A stretch of DNA of 64,000 nucleotides from Nageia nagi (lineage: Eukaryota > Pinophyta), in assembly GCA_050084985.1 (NCBI GenBank), contig JBITNC010000001.1:50468001-50532000 (forward strand), in the 5' to 3' direction. Position 1 is the stretch's first letter. Each line of letters begins with the position of its first letter. A model generated the notes under the pieces. That model was not told the origin of the DNA. It made no database searches and saw only the letters and a program-made list of their open reading frames with translations. Of the stretch, positions 1-11,536 are shown piece by piece. The translations under genes were made by a program, and so were the position numbers.

Positions 1-1503
1 CAAGAATGCACTTCTTGCATAGACCAACCAAAGGAGAAATTGAAGGCAACCTTCCATAAGTTCTTGGTCTTTCATGACTTGAATACTCTTATGGTTAATT
101 GCCATAAATGATGATGCCAAATATTGATTTTAGAACACACATTAGAATTAAGACATATCTTTGATGAAACTTGATTCATAATGTAGAGGTTATCTTTTAC
201 AAATCCTTTAACCAATGTGGTAAGTCCTTTCTTAATGCACCAGGATTGAGAGTCAAATTCAAAAGAGTACCTTTTTTTAGCAACTTGGATCATGAAAAGA
301 AGGTTCATCCTTAACTTAGAAACATAGAGAACATTTTCAAGAACCTTTCCATGAATTAGCATACTCCCAATTCCTTGGACTTCAATGGTAGAGTTATCAC
401 CTATCACAATCGCATCTTTTTTATACTTGTGAAAGTTCTCAAACTTCTTTTTTTCAAAGCACAGGTGATTAGTGCAACTAGAGTCAACAATTCATTCAAA
501 TGAAAAAGAGAAGATATGGAGTAGAGCATTTTAGTAAAACCAGTATGAATATTCTACTTTCCTTTGTAGTTCTTTACATTTCTATTGCTTTTGTTCTTTT
601 TCTCTCTTTTCTTTTTGTAGCAATCAACTTCTTTGTGACCTTGAATACTATAATAGTTACAATTACCATCAAATTTTTTCTTAGGATATGGATTGTTTAC
701 TTTGCTTTTTCCATCTCTTTGCTTGAAGTGGTATTGTTGCCATTGTTTCTACTATTGTGGTTGTTGTTTCTATTTTCCTGCTACTATTGTAGCCATTGGC
801 TTTTTGTTCAAACTTTTTGAAGGAAGAAGGATAAGATTTCTTTTGATGGTTGAACTTTTTCTTGAAAAGATTTTTGGTTGCTCTAAGAGCAACATTATTA
901 TCCTTAGGAGAAGAAATCAATACCTTATTGTTAAACGTTTTCTTATGCTTCAATGGTGCCTAGAAAGGTTCTAAAGGAGAAGACTTCTTCTTCATCATCA
1001 AACTTTATTTCCATAACTGTTACAAAGTTTTCAAATTTGAAGAAAGGCTTTGAAGAATGATAAAGACCATGAACTAATCATTGATCCAATTGCACATATA
1101 AGCAACAAGTTAAGGTCCTTAGGTCAATGATTTTGTTCAAGTAGATAGCCACATTTTCATCTTCCCCTTTATGAGATTGAAGTAACTTTTGGAGAAACGT
1201 AAACCTTGTTGAAAATTTTAAACCAAGGTAGATTTTCTTAAGCTTATCCCATGCTTCCTTGGTCGAGGTTGAAGAGAAAATCATCAAGGGCACATCATCT
1301 AAAATTGCACGATAAATCATGGAGGTTGCCAACTCATTATTTTGTTGTAAGCCTCTAATGCCTTCTTATTTATAGGAGGTACAAGGTTCTCATTCACTAT
1401 TTGCCAAAACTTCCTTGCTTGCAATTCAAGCTCTCATCTGTGGTTCTCAAATACCATAGTTGGAACCATCAAGAATGTGTTTGGGTAAAAAGGATTCTTC
1501 CAT
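1..1503 (-). pseudogene. copia A gag-protease-integrase start (broken)
   Basis: The gag polyprotein probably starts at the ATG complementary to 1501-1503, where the protein begins MEESFLPKHILDG, parallel to the copia B start. A UBN2-type gag domain is readable at 1332-1078 (TSTKEAWDKLKKIYLG). The zinc knuckle near 690-610 reads CNYYSIQGHKEVDC, so its second Cys is now Tyr. The protease site near 500-470 reads DSSCTNH where copia normally has DSGxxxH. At 407-72 come the end of protease and the GAG-pre-integrase region, and the CKKCIL zinc motif of integrase sits at the window edge. Several stops and frame changes break it. Copia B is the intact-frame relative and confirms each domain. Confidence 0.85.
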
Positions 1504-1788
1504 TTGCTACATAAAAATATGAAATAATAAGCATCTGGTTTTAATAAACAACATTAAATGTTATGTTTTAACAAAGTAAATAATACATGTTACATTTAAC
1601 ATTAAATACATGCTTGATTTGATTCACAAGTGCAAATTTTTATAATTCAAATAATAACCCATGTACCCAAATACATTTCTCATCTCAAAAATCGTAGATG
1701 TAAAGTGACATTGTTGAGGTTTGTTTTCTTGTTTAAACTTAGGTCTTCACCTAGATGCCCACACAAGAGGAGCCCAGGTCCTACCAAT

Positions 1789-2196
1789 TGTTACGATGCT
1801 ATGAATATGAAAGAGAAATATTGCAAAAATGTAAATGAATATTGATTTGAATAGAAAAATAGAAACTAATCTAATGGAAAAATAGAGCATGCATGATAAG
1901 TAGAATATGTAATAATAATAATAAGTAGATAAGGATAGAATTTTACTAAATAGTAATATAATCATAGGCCACTTCGAGGGGGCTACCTTTTTCAACTCCA
2001 AAAGTGAAAAATAATGTTCAAGATGCCTTTCTCCACACACTTCTACCTATTTATAATAAACTAACCCTAACTCTAATAGTCATGCAAAATCAAGCCTTAC
2101 CCTTACAATCACAATATTACAATTTATAATATAGGTTGATAATTTAATTAAAATACTAATACTAACACTAAAATGTTAGGATGTGGGATCCTAACA
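1789..2196 (-). repeat. gypsy A 3' LTR
   Basis: About 408 bp, TG...CA ends, roughly 90% alike to the partner at 6331-6739 by eye. A TATA-like box (TTATAAATAG on the minus strand) lies near 2050. A purine-rich tract (AAGAAGGGTGGCA, minus strand) abuts the LTR at about 2197-2210 and serves as polypurine tract. Confidence 0.9.
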
Positions 2197-2220
2197 TGCC
2201 ACCCTTCTTGGGATGAAGCT

Positions 2221-5200
2221 TTATCCTCAAAGCTTGAAGTATGGAAATTGTTGTTAGCTGATGAAGTATTTTCCATGTTGCATCTTTCAATGCCATGCCT
2301 TGCCACTACAGAGGACTTTTGTGATGGAGCAATTATGAAGCTATCATGAATGTTGATCCAAAATTACCTCTGGTATGAATGTCATTGATCCATCCTTTGC
2401 CAACTTAGGTAATTATGTCTGAACCTGAACCTCCAATCCAACCACTTTCTTAAGATAATAGATATGAAATACTAGGTGAATCTTGAAAGAAGCAGGAAGC
2501 TTTAGTTTGTATGCAATTGGGCCAATGCATTGTAACACCTTATAGGACCATAAAACTTTGGGGCCAATTTTGAGGGCCTTTTATTTTTAAGGATTTCTAG
2601 CGATAAGGTTGCAACCTCAGAAAGAACATGTCATCTACCTGGAACTCCCTTTTGATACATTATTGATCAACCTATTATTACATACGATCTTGGGCTATCT
2701 GAAGGTTATCCTTGAGCAAATAAATAATATCATATCAAGTAACTAATGTTGAGTCAACTACATGAATTTTACTAGTACCTGCAACATACAAGGTGACTAT
2801 TGGTGGAGCTTGACTATACACTACATCATAAGGGGTCATCTTACTGGTAGAATGATAAGATGTATTATACCACCACTCAGCCAAGGGAAGCCATCGTACC
2901 CAATGCAAAGGTTGTGTTGAAGAAAAATAATGTAAATATGATTTATTGATAATTTCGATCTAACCATCAGTTTGTAGGTGATATGCTGAGCTCATATTTA
3001 GTTGGGAACCTTGCAGCTTGAAAAGATCTTACCAAAAATGGCTTGTAAAAGTGGGATCATGATCACTGATAATCATATCTAGCATGCCATGTAGTTTAAA
3101 AATTAATCCAGGAATAATTATGCCACTATCACTACCTTATAGGGATGAGCCAATGAACCAAAATGAGCACATTTGGATAACCAATCAACCACCACTAGAA
3201 TAACTGATTTACCATTGGATTTGAAGGCCTTCAATGAAATCCATTGGGATATTGGTCATGTATGAGTAGGTATGGGAAGAGGTTGAAGGAGTCCTAGAGT
3301 ACCCACTATCTCACCCTTTTGTCAGTGACACACATCACAAGTTGCCATAAACTGCTTGATATCCAATTTCATACCTAACCAATACAATTATCATGCCACC
3401 CACTTATAAGTTTTCAAAAATTCATCATGTCCTAATGTAGGTGTGGAATGCAATTCAGCAAGTATTTCTAATTTATATTTTGAAAGAGATGATAAGAAAA
3501 TTTGACTTTTAAATCTCAAAATACCATCATGCCATGTGTGGTGTGGTTTACTTGTGGGATCTTGAGTGATTTTTTTAACAATTCTTGGGTGGAGCTATCC
3601 TCTACCCACTCCTATTTAACCTTATCCAACCATTGAGGAATAGGAGATGAAAGAGCTTGCAATGCTACTTGTCTTCAAATTTTTTGGACAAAGCATCAAC
3701 AACCACTTTCTCTTTACCTTTATGATATACTATCTCATAATCATACCTTAGTAGTTTGATCACCCATTTTTGTTGCTCAAGCATAGAAATATGTTGATCA
3801 ATGAAAAATTTCAAACTATGATGATCCATGAGAATGATGAAATGGCAACCAATGAGATATAGTCTTTAGCATTGAACTACATGAATAATGGTAAGCATTT
3901 CTTTTTCATAGGTGGATTTACCCAAATTTTTACCAGAATGCTCTACTAGTGAATGCCAAGGGATGCCCCTCCTACATCAATACTACCCTAGTTTCTACTC
4001 CACAAGCATCACTTTCTATCATAAAGGTTTTAGAAAAATCTGGCATTGTTAATACTAGGCTGGACACATCTCATCCTTGAGCTTAAGGAAAGTTGCCTTA
4101 GCTTAGAGGACCATTGGAATGTATTCTTTTTCAACATGGTTATAGGTGCTACAATCTTACCATAATCCTTCACAAATTTCTTATAATAGCCTGTCAACCT
4201 CAAGAATCCTCGATACTTTTCAAATATGTAGGAATAGACTAGTTTTGCATGTCAGTAATCTTTTATGGATCCACCTTAACTCCCTCTTTGGATATAATAT
4301 GACCTAAGTAGTCAATTTCTCTCTTGTCGAATGAACATTTTAATTTTTTTGCATATAGCCAATATTCCTTCAAAATTTGTAAAGTTTGGTCAACATGTGC
4401 CACATGTTCTTACCATGTCTTACTGTAGATCAAATAAAAGAAAATTAAAATGAACTTCCTAAGGAATGGATGAAACACTTGATTCATTAAACTTTGAAAT
4501 ATGGATGGAGTATTTGTGAGGCCAAAAGGCATGACCAAGAACTCATAATGGCCCTCATGGGTGCAAAATGCAATTTTTGGTATATCCTCCTCCTTGAGGT
4601 AGATTTGGTGATACCCAGATCATAGGTCAAACTTGGAAAAATATCTTACCCCATGTAGTTCATCCAATAATTCATCAATTATTAGTATGGAAAATTTGTC
4701 CTTGATGGTAATTTTGTTGAGGGCTCTAAAGTCCACACACATATGCCATGAGCCATCTGTCTTATGAACCAATATAATTGGAGAAGAATATGGGCTTACG
4801 CTAGGTTGGATTACTCCTACATCCAATAGTTCTTGAACCAATTTTTCAATTTCATTTATTTGTAAATAAGGATATCGATAAGGATGAATGTTTGGTGGTT
4901 GACTTCTCAACACCAATTGGATAGCATAATCATGAGATTGTTGGGGTGGTAAGTTCATTGGTTCCTCAAAGGCACATGCATGCTTACTCAAGATGGATTG
5001 CAAGTCCTTAGGTCTATGACTTTAGATTCGATGATTGCTAAAGAGTAGAATTGTGCCAACATTCCCTTCCCCATTTTTTGTAGGATCTTTTCCATGTGAT
5101 GGGAGCTCACAATATGTGAAGTCCAACCTATAATCCCCTAATAGTATGCTCTTATTTGGCTATCTTGCTGATCATCCATAACTTTGTAAAATTCAATGTA

Positions 5201-5350
5201 AAATAGTATCCAAACTTATAAATCCATCCAATGGGATCATCTCCATCAAATCAGAGAAAATCCAATTTGGTTGTACATGGAAGAATGAAACCACCTTGTT
5301 GGCCCTAAAAGTTATGATGATACCCCTATGGTTTTTTTTATTATCCTAAT
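2221..5350 (-). pseudogene. gypsy A pol (protease remnant, RT, RNase H, integrase, chromodomain)
   Basis: The best-preserved block, 5003-4620, is the RT fingers and palm (VHKTDGSWHMCVDFRALNKI). At 4423-4446 the catalytic loop is damaged: the FFDD motif seen in gypsy C has lost about 7 bp, removing both Asp. RNase H and integrase follow towards 2450 in several frames. The integrase tail near 2560-2450 reads like KLAPKFYGP. A chromodomain follows at about 2400-2240 (PEVILDQ, then a shift, then ALKDATWK). Protease traces lie at 5040-5350. Gag is essentially absent. Many stops and indels make this a clear relic. RT catalyses cDNA synthesis and the chromodomain of such elements targets integration to chromatin; neither can function here. 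Confidence 0.85.
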
Positions 5351-6315
5351 TGCTATGAATTGGATGCATTATTGGTATGACTGATACTTAGTTAGACATT
5401 GTCACACTTACTATCAATGGTTTGTATTTGGGTCTATAGTTATCAAATTTTAGCCTTGAATGTGTCAATAAGTGTATTTTCCATTTGTTGGATCATAATT
5501 TGAAATTCATCATGGTAAGATCAGCTTTTGCTACTATTTGGGATCTTATCTCAGGTGCCATTTCTGGAAACTGCTATTTGTGAAGCTACTATTTATGTAA
5601 ATTGCTATTTTTAAAAAGTGCCCAAAAAAGTGTATGGGTGTAATATACCAAAATGATCAACTCAAAAAGATGATCACAATGCTCTAGGTCTCCTGATGAT
5701 GATTTTCAAACTCAGACTCTTTTTTTACATCTATGGGTCTATCTACTTTTGTTAAAAAATGCTGAAATCGTACAAATTTTTAGTTATTTAGCTATGAAGG
5801 TTTTGATGCTTCTGAACTGCTATTTTTGGCAACTCTGAAAAATTGCATGTCATACATTTTACCTCCTAATCAAGATTTTTTGTGTCAAGGAATGATTCTA
5901 GGGTAAGGATTATTTGCTTTGTAGGCTTGTCTAAATACCCCTCCTATCCAAATTTCATAAGGAAAGAGGCTACGAAGATGGCTTCTATGATAAGTAACTT
6001 TCCAATGGCACTTGTTGGTGCACTACAGTTTACAGATGGTTGACACAGCTTCCTACCTAATTTTCATTTATAGCCTAGATAGTCTCTGATATACCTTTTA
6101 GTACATGGAGTCTAATTCCATGTAGGGTTCTATCTAAGGCCTAGGTATTAGTGTAGAGTTTTTTGCATTTCACTTCACACATAGCTTTATGGGAAAGTGT
6201 GCTTAGACAAAAATGATAGATCCTCTTAGATATTTTAAAACCCTCATATAGGGTTTCTAGCTTAGACCTCTCAGAAAAAAAATTAGTTTTTCTATAGCAA
6301 AATGGCCCTAAAAAG

Positions 6316-6328
6316 AGCTTTGATACTA
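6316..6328 (-). other. gypsy A primer-binding site
   Basis: Minus-strand TAGTATCAAAGCT lies two bases inside the 5' LTR. It resembles the TGGTATCAGAGC complement of initiator-Met tRNA used by most plant LTR elements, with a G-to-A change at its second position and one later mismatch. Confidence 0.65.
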
Positions 6329-6330
6329 GA

Positions 6331-6739
6331 TGTTACGATGCTATGAATATGAAAGGGAAATATTGCAAAAATGTAAATGAATATTTATTTGAAAAGAAAA
6401 ATGGCAACTAATCTAATGGAAATAATAGAGCATGCATTGATAAGTAGAACATGAAATAAAAACAATAAACAAATAAGGATAGGATTTTACTGAATAGTAA
6501 CAAAATCATAGGCTGCTTTAAGGGGCTACCTCCTTACAACTCCAAAAGTAAAAAATAATATTCAAATGCCTTTCTCCACACACATTTACCTATTTATAAT
6601 ATACTAATCCTAACCCTAATAGTCATGCAAAATTGGGCCCTACCCTTACAATCACAATATTACGGTTTACAAGATAGGTTGATAATTTAATTAAAATACT
6701 AATGCTAACACTAAAATGTTAGGATGTGGGATCCTAACA
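6331..6739 (-). repeat. gypsy A 5' LTR
   Basis: 409 bp, starts TGTTACGATG and ends CCTAACA on the plus strand, matching 1789-2196. It lies next to the primer-binding site, which fixes it as the 5' LTR of a minus-strand element. Confidence 0.9.
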
Positions 6740-9532
6740 TCAATCCTCAACCAGTTCCCCTTAGGTAGCAATATACTCTCACAAAGAGAAGTACTAGCTA
6801 TTTTTCAAGGTTTTGACATTTATTGGATCGACCAAATTATTAATCTTGATTAGGTTTCAAGTTATCCTCCTAAGTTATCAAGATAATTCCTGAATGGAAT
6901 GCGAACATGTGGTATCACTACACACATGCCTGTCCACCTAATAGAGTTATGTCTAGACCAATAGAAGACTTAGGGGCAATTGAGATGTACAACTTTTCAC
7001 CACTTGGATCATCAAACTTAAAGGTTCCAATCTGCATGTCCTCATCTCATGGCTCCCCAAACAAGTCATGTTGAGGAATGTACATGCGGATGTGTTCATT
7101 TTATGGGATGGCTCATATCAATGTTTACATTTTTTTTTCATAAGGAAATACAGCAAAAAATAAAACATGAAGTAAAAAGCATAAATAAAAACATCATCCA
7201 TTCAATTTGAAACCTAATTGTCCAATGGGTTTTGTTTACCAACCCTTAAAGGACATCTTTACATCAATTCTAATTTTGTACAAGTTAACTTTGCAAAAAA
7301 AAAGATAAATACTTGAGCATAAGCATGTATTAATTCCAAAAAAAAAAGGTGCATAAGTTAACTTTGCATAAAGGATAAGTCCTAAGCATGCAATATTAAC
7401 TTAAAAATTTAATTCCTAAGCATGTAACATTTTATCTTGACATAAGAAGTATGCATAGATAAAATTTAAGTAAGAATTTATATAAAATTCCCTCTTCTTT
7501 GACTTAAATATTTATCCCTTAAAGATAACATACTAGTTTTACCTTAGAAGTTTAACTAAGGAAAGAATGTTAAGAAAAATACTTGCATGCTAACAAATTA
7601 TCTTCTAAGTATTAAAAAAAATTATCTCCCTCCCATTAGAGAGAAAAGAAATACTTTTAATATCTTAGAAAAAAAAATTCCTTTTTATAAGCATTTGTAA
7701 TTTTAATGTAAGTACTAAAAAAAGTATTTTTACCAAAGTAAAAATTTTGCATTTAACTATTTAAGTACTTTTAGTAAAAAAAATTATCTCCAAAAAAAAT
7801 TCATCTTTTCCCTTTTTAAGGCAAAAGGAAGTATCAAATATATTATTAAGTCTTTAATATTTTTGGTTCTAAAAAATATCTAAAAAAAATATTTCCCAAG
7901 TAAACAAATACTCCGTCATTTGTTTTTGATACTTACTCTACCTCAAGTTAGAGAATTAAATAGGAAGGACAACCATTAAAGGGAAAAGAAAGGCGTATGG
8001 ACTTGCATTACCAATTTTAAAATCTTTGTAATAAATGTTGCTTGTAAAGAAAAAAAAAATAATCTACCCAAAAAAAAATTAAATGGAGTGGTAGGTGTAA
8101 AAAAAAAAAAAAGCTTTTAAAAAAGAATAAGACCACATGAGGGCAGGTTGGGGTTTGTGAAGTGCTGAGAAGGGGGAGAGGAAGCACTAAACATGCACAG
8201 AGCACCAGTAGAGTAGGCGAGAGGAGCTGGTGGTGAGAGGTGCTAGTGGAGGAAGGGCAGAAGGGTGGAAGGCAGCAGAGGTCATAGAAGGGTGAAGGGC
8301 CATGAGTGTTTAGGAGCTGGAGCTATGAGGGCTTCCAAAGATAATGTGGGCTTTTGATGAGAGGGCTATAAAGTTGAGAGAGGGGGCCACATAAATGAAG
8401 CAAGTTTGTCGCCTAAAAACTATGAGATAAAAACCAGTCGAGGGTTTGGGCAAAGCACCAGAGAAACTCCACCCAAATGAGAGATGATGGCCCTAGGTTC
8501 AGAAGTGGAGCAGCTATGCTAAGGATATAAAGCGTAGAAAAAAAGGTGTTGCTTTAATGCTAGGGGCTGCAATGATAGTGAACTATAAGACATCATCACA
8601 TGCATCCAAGAACTACAAGACATCTCTGCATGAAGGATTTAAGAGTTTTGGAAGGCTACGATAGGGAGACCATCATCGCTAGGTGGAGGAGAAGGAGGTC
8701 GGAGAGAATGGAAATAGCATGTACCATGAGGGATAAGAGAGGAGGCCGAAGAGAGATGGATGTCTCGTGGGAGAAGGGGGCACTGCTATTCTTGAATGGT
8801 CAAAATTCTATATTGTATCTACCCACTTAGTACCATGCCAGCATCACTGCTAACTCACCACCTCTGCTCAACCATGTGGCTGTAAAAAAGTTTTCAAACC
8901 TATCCAGTAGCTTTTCAAAAGAAACTTAAAAAACCTTCAATTTCTTACTACTTTGTAAAAAACATTTTAATAAACTTTTGAAAAAAAATCTTATTGTAAA
9001 TAATGTTTTAGATAATTTTTGTTCAACAATAATGTATTTCAAGTGTAGGCATTAGGTTAGTAATCATAAATCTCCCTCCCCTTTTTTATATATTGTAAGA
9101 TGTACAATAAATTGCAAAATAAATTTACCAACACATTTAAAAAAAATACTAACATTAAGCATTTGAGATAATAATATCTCTCCCTTTTACTTTGTGCTAG
9201 TAAAAGAAGTTATTTCTCACAAATAAAATTGAAAGAAATTGCAATTTTTTTTTTTACATGCATATTGTTAATTTATTAAAAAAATGTTAGCATGTAAAAA
9301 AGAATTGCATTATTTTAAGCATAATTTAAAAAAAAAATGAACTAACACATCTTCACGAAATATGTTAGTATCACTATGAAATAATCCAAAAAATAATCAC
9401 GGAGTAAGGAATTTTATACCTTCACTTGTGTTTACTTTAAAGAAGAAAAGTAAACCTCAAGAAATGATGGAGAACCTCCAAGATATTGAAGAAGAGTTTC
9501 CACACTAGGATGTGAAGAGGAGCTTCCAAATT
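6740..9532 (-). other. copia A untranslated leader, no gene
   Basis: The first ~700 bp (6740-7450) align, inverted, with the copia B leader at about 51040-51810, so this is leader and not host DNA. The remainder up to the primer-binding site has no counterpart in the window. It has A-rich runs (7600-7900, 8041-8112), a G+A-rich stretch at 8150-8800 and more A/T-rich sequence to 9400. Short open frames here have no conserved motif and I do not annotate them. An unrecognised insertion inside this stretch is possible. Confidence 0.6.
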
Positions 9533-9545
9533 GGCTTTGATACCA
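9533..9545 (-). other. copia A primer-binding site
   Basis: Minus-strand TGGTATCAAAGCC matches the initiator-Met tRNA primer site TGGTATCAGAGCC at 12 of 13 positions. It sits three bases inside the LTR end at 9549. Confidence 0.85.
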
Positions 9546-9548
9546 AAT

Positions 9549-10034
9549 TGAAGGAACTAACACAAACAAAATAATTTCTAAACAACCAAGATCTCTTGAA
9601 AGCTCATAAACACAACTAACAAACTCACAATGTAACACAAGATGTAAGTGGTTCCTCCAACTAGAAGTGCATCCACTAACTAGATCTTTACTTCAATCAC
9701 AAATACAACTCTCTTGCAATCCTCCTAATCTCAACTCCTAAGCACTATCCTATAGCATAATTTTACTCCAGAAATTAGTGTGTGATCACAAAGAGGGAAC
9801 CTTCTATTTATAGGCAAAAAACCCTCTTTGGATCATCCTTTTATCTAATGTACAAAAGCATGATGTGCACATCCTTTTACCCAAAGGGCATGCTCATGAC
9901 ATGGAGTGTAGGACAAGTTACATTATCATATTCATTTAAATACTTAAGGTATCAAATGATACCCTTAAGTATTAGTGAACTTACATAGAAGATTTAATAC
10001 AAACCTTTACAATAATGCATTATACATTCCAACA
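9549..10034 (-). repeat. copia A 5' LTR
   Basis: 486 bp. Plus strand begins TGAAGGAACTA and ends CATTCCAACA, so the minus-strand LTR is TGTTGGAATG...TTCCTTCA. It aligns along its length with the solo LTR at 26288-26792 and, inverted, with the copia B 3' LTR at 56636-57111. A TATAAATAG promoter box is present on the minus strand at about 9804-9812. Confidence 0.9.
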
Positions 10035-11536
10035 TTATCCTCCTCTCAATCTTGTTCCTTTGGCTCCAATTGTAGGAGGATTGGCTCTTAGATCAAGAGG
10101 ATCCACCCCTTGTGAACATGGTCCTTTCTAAACATTTGATATTATTTCTCATAGGTAGATTACTCCTTAGAGTCTATCTCCTTCAATAAACAATACTACA
10201 AACACTACTACAAACCTCTTAACATATGAATGACCAACTACACAACCTCACTCCTACAACCAATAATTTTATACCTATTACTCCCACATGAATTAATACT
10301 ATGACTTTGATACCATTGGACATAGTCAAGGAGAGTGTTGAAACCCAAACAAGTTAATCTTAAAGGATTACAGATAAATAGGATACTAAATTCACCAAAA
10401 TATCATTCCTTTCAATTTTAAAAATTAGCATCTTCTATTACATTTCAAAATTGTTGATGATAGATAACAATTTATGTTACAAATTTATTTCTATTGCACT
10501 CATATACAGAGGAATAATATACATTGGTTTAGCCTTAATAGGCTTCCAACGAGCTATAAACTACCTTAGCAACAAAATAAACACTTCCAAGGGATTTAAC
10601 TTATGTCAACAAGCTTCCATCTAGCTTCATACGACCTCAACAAGCAAATGAATAATACTCTTGCAAGGGAATTTGACTTCAGAATAAATAAAGAAAAAAT
10701 CAACATATTGACAAAGGAGAACAATCCATAAGATACATGTCATCAAATACAAAGGTCAAATACACACATTTACATTTGATTTAGCTTATATAATAGTCTA
10801 GTTTCATTTATGAGAAAAGCCTCCAAATCAGTCATTGTCTATGGGAAGTGTTGAAATTCACAAAAGAAAATTCAATGCCTCTTACAATCCATGAAAAAAC
10901 CTTTGTCTTCCCTTCTCATCATCCTTGTGATCACCTGAAGCTTTGCCTTCAATTAATGTTGGTTATATCTATCTCAATCACAACTCACCTTTACAAATTC
11001 CTTCTCCCATTAGTATAGATGCATCTATCTCTTTGTGCTCTTTGTTGCTATATGCTCTACTCCCATCTTAGTGGCACCAATGATAGTCCAAATGAATTCA
11101 AATCTTCACTAACTCCCTTCCATCCAATCTTTGTCCGCTTCATTTCATCTCCTCCTCTCCTCTTTAATTATGTTGTGTGATTGTGGGAGTTCACCCTTCA
11201 TTGCACTCTAATTTTTATTCCTACATGTCATCACCTTCATCATAGCGATAACTATTTTTTGTTACAAATGCCATATGTATGCCCTCTTTCATTATCGCTC
11301 TAGCAATGTTTGTGAAACATTTGAAAAAATATTTGATTGAGCATTATAACTTGGAACTTGGAGGTTATTATTTTCGACCATACCAAGGTGTATAGGAAAT
11401 ATTAAAAGGGTGTGTTTAAATACTAGATCAAAGAGAATTGATTGAAAAAAAAAGGACTTGAGAACAATGCAATTTATGTTAACCAAGACGTAATGTCCCC
11501 AAATTTGTAAAACGTCCACTTTCTCTCCTCTTGGAG
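10035..11536. other. unassigned LTR-element debris, no gene
   Basis: Next to the copia A LTR, on the minus strand, is a purine-rich tract (GATTGAGAGGAGGATAA) that would suit a polypurine tract. At 10303-10315 the minus strand reads TGGTATCAAAGTC, a second initiator-Met-like primer site, followed by a possible LTR end (CTATGTCCA) at 10317. The other end of that LTR could not be found. No convincing coding sequence was seen from here to 11536. Confidence 0.35.

Larger units (their letters stand above)
1789..6739 (-). mobile_element. Ty3/gypsy chromovirus A nested in copia A
   Basis: Two ~408-bp direct repeats (1789-2196 and 6331-6739) both begin TGTTACGATG and end GGATCCTAACA. They enclose about 4.1 kb of minus-strand pol. 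The flanking 5 bp are CCAAT on the left and TCAAT on the right, a target duplication with one C/T difference. Copia B carries the unfilled site near 51800. Internal length is short because most of gag is missing compared with gypsy C. The chromodomain after integrase marks it as a chromovirus. Confidence 0.92.
1..10034 (-). mobile_element. Ty1/copia retrotransposon A, partial
   Basis: Reading the minus strand, the order is 5' LTR (9549-10034), a primer-binding site, a leader of about 3.1 kb once the nested gypsy element is removed, then gag and protease running off the window at base 1. The family is the same as copia B (about 51010-57111): gag, zinc knuckle, protease, leader and LTR all align. 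RT, most of integrase and the 3' LTR lie outside the window. The leader is interrupted by gypsy A at 1789-6739. Coding parts carry stops and frameshifts, so it is inactive. Confidence 0.85.

Noticed and set aside
500-974. Plus-strand hydrophobic frames resembling membrane proteins
   Set aside because: Antisense of Lys-rich copia A gag; A-rich minus-strand codons give Phe/Leu-rich artefacts.
9432-9638. Minus-strand frame of 68 codons
   Set aside because: It spans the LTR end, primer site and leader of copia A, which are not translated.
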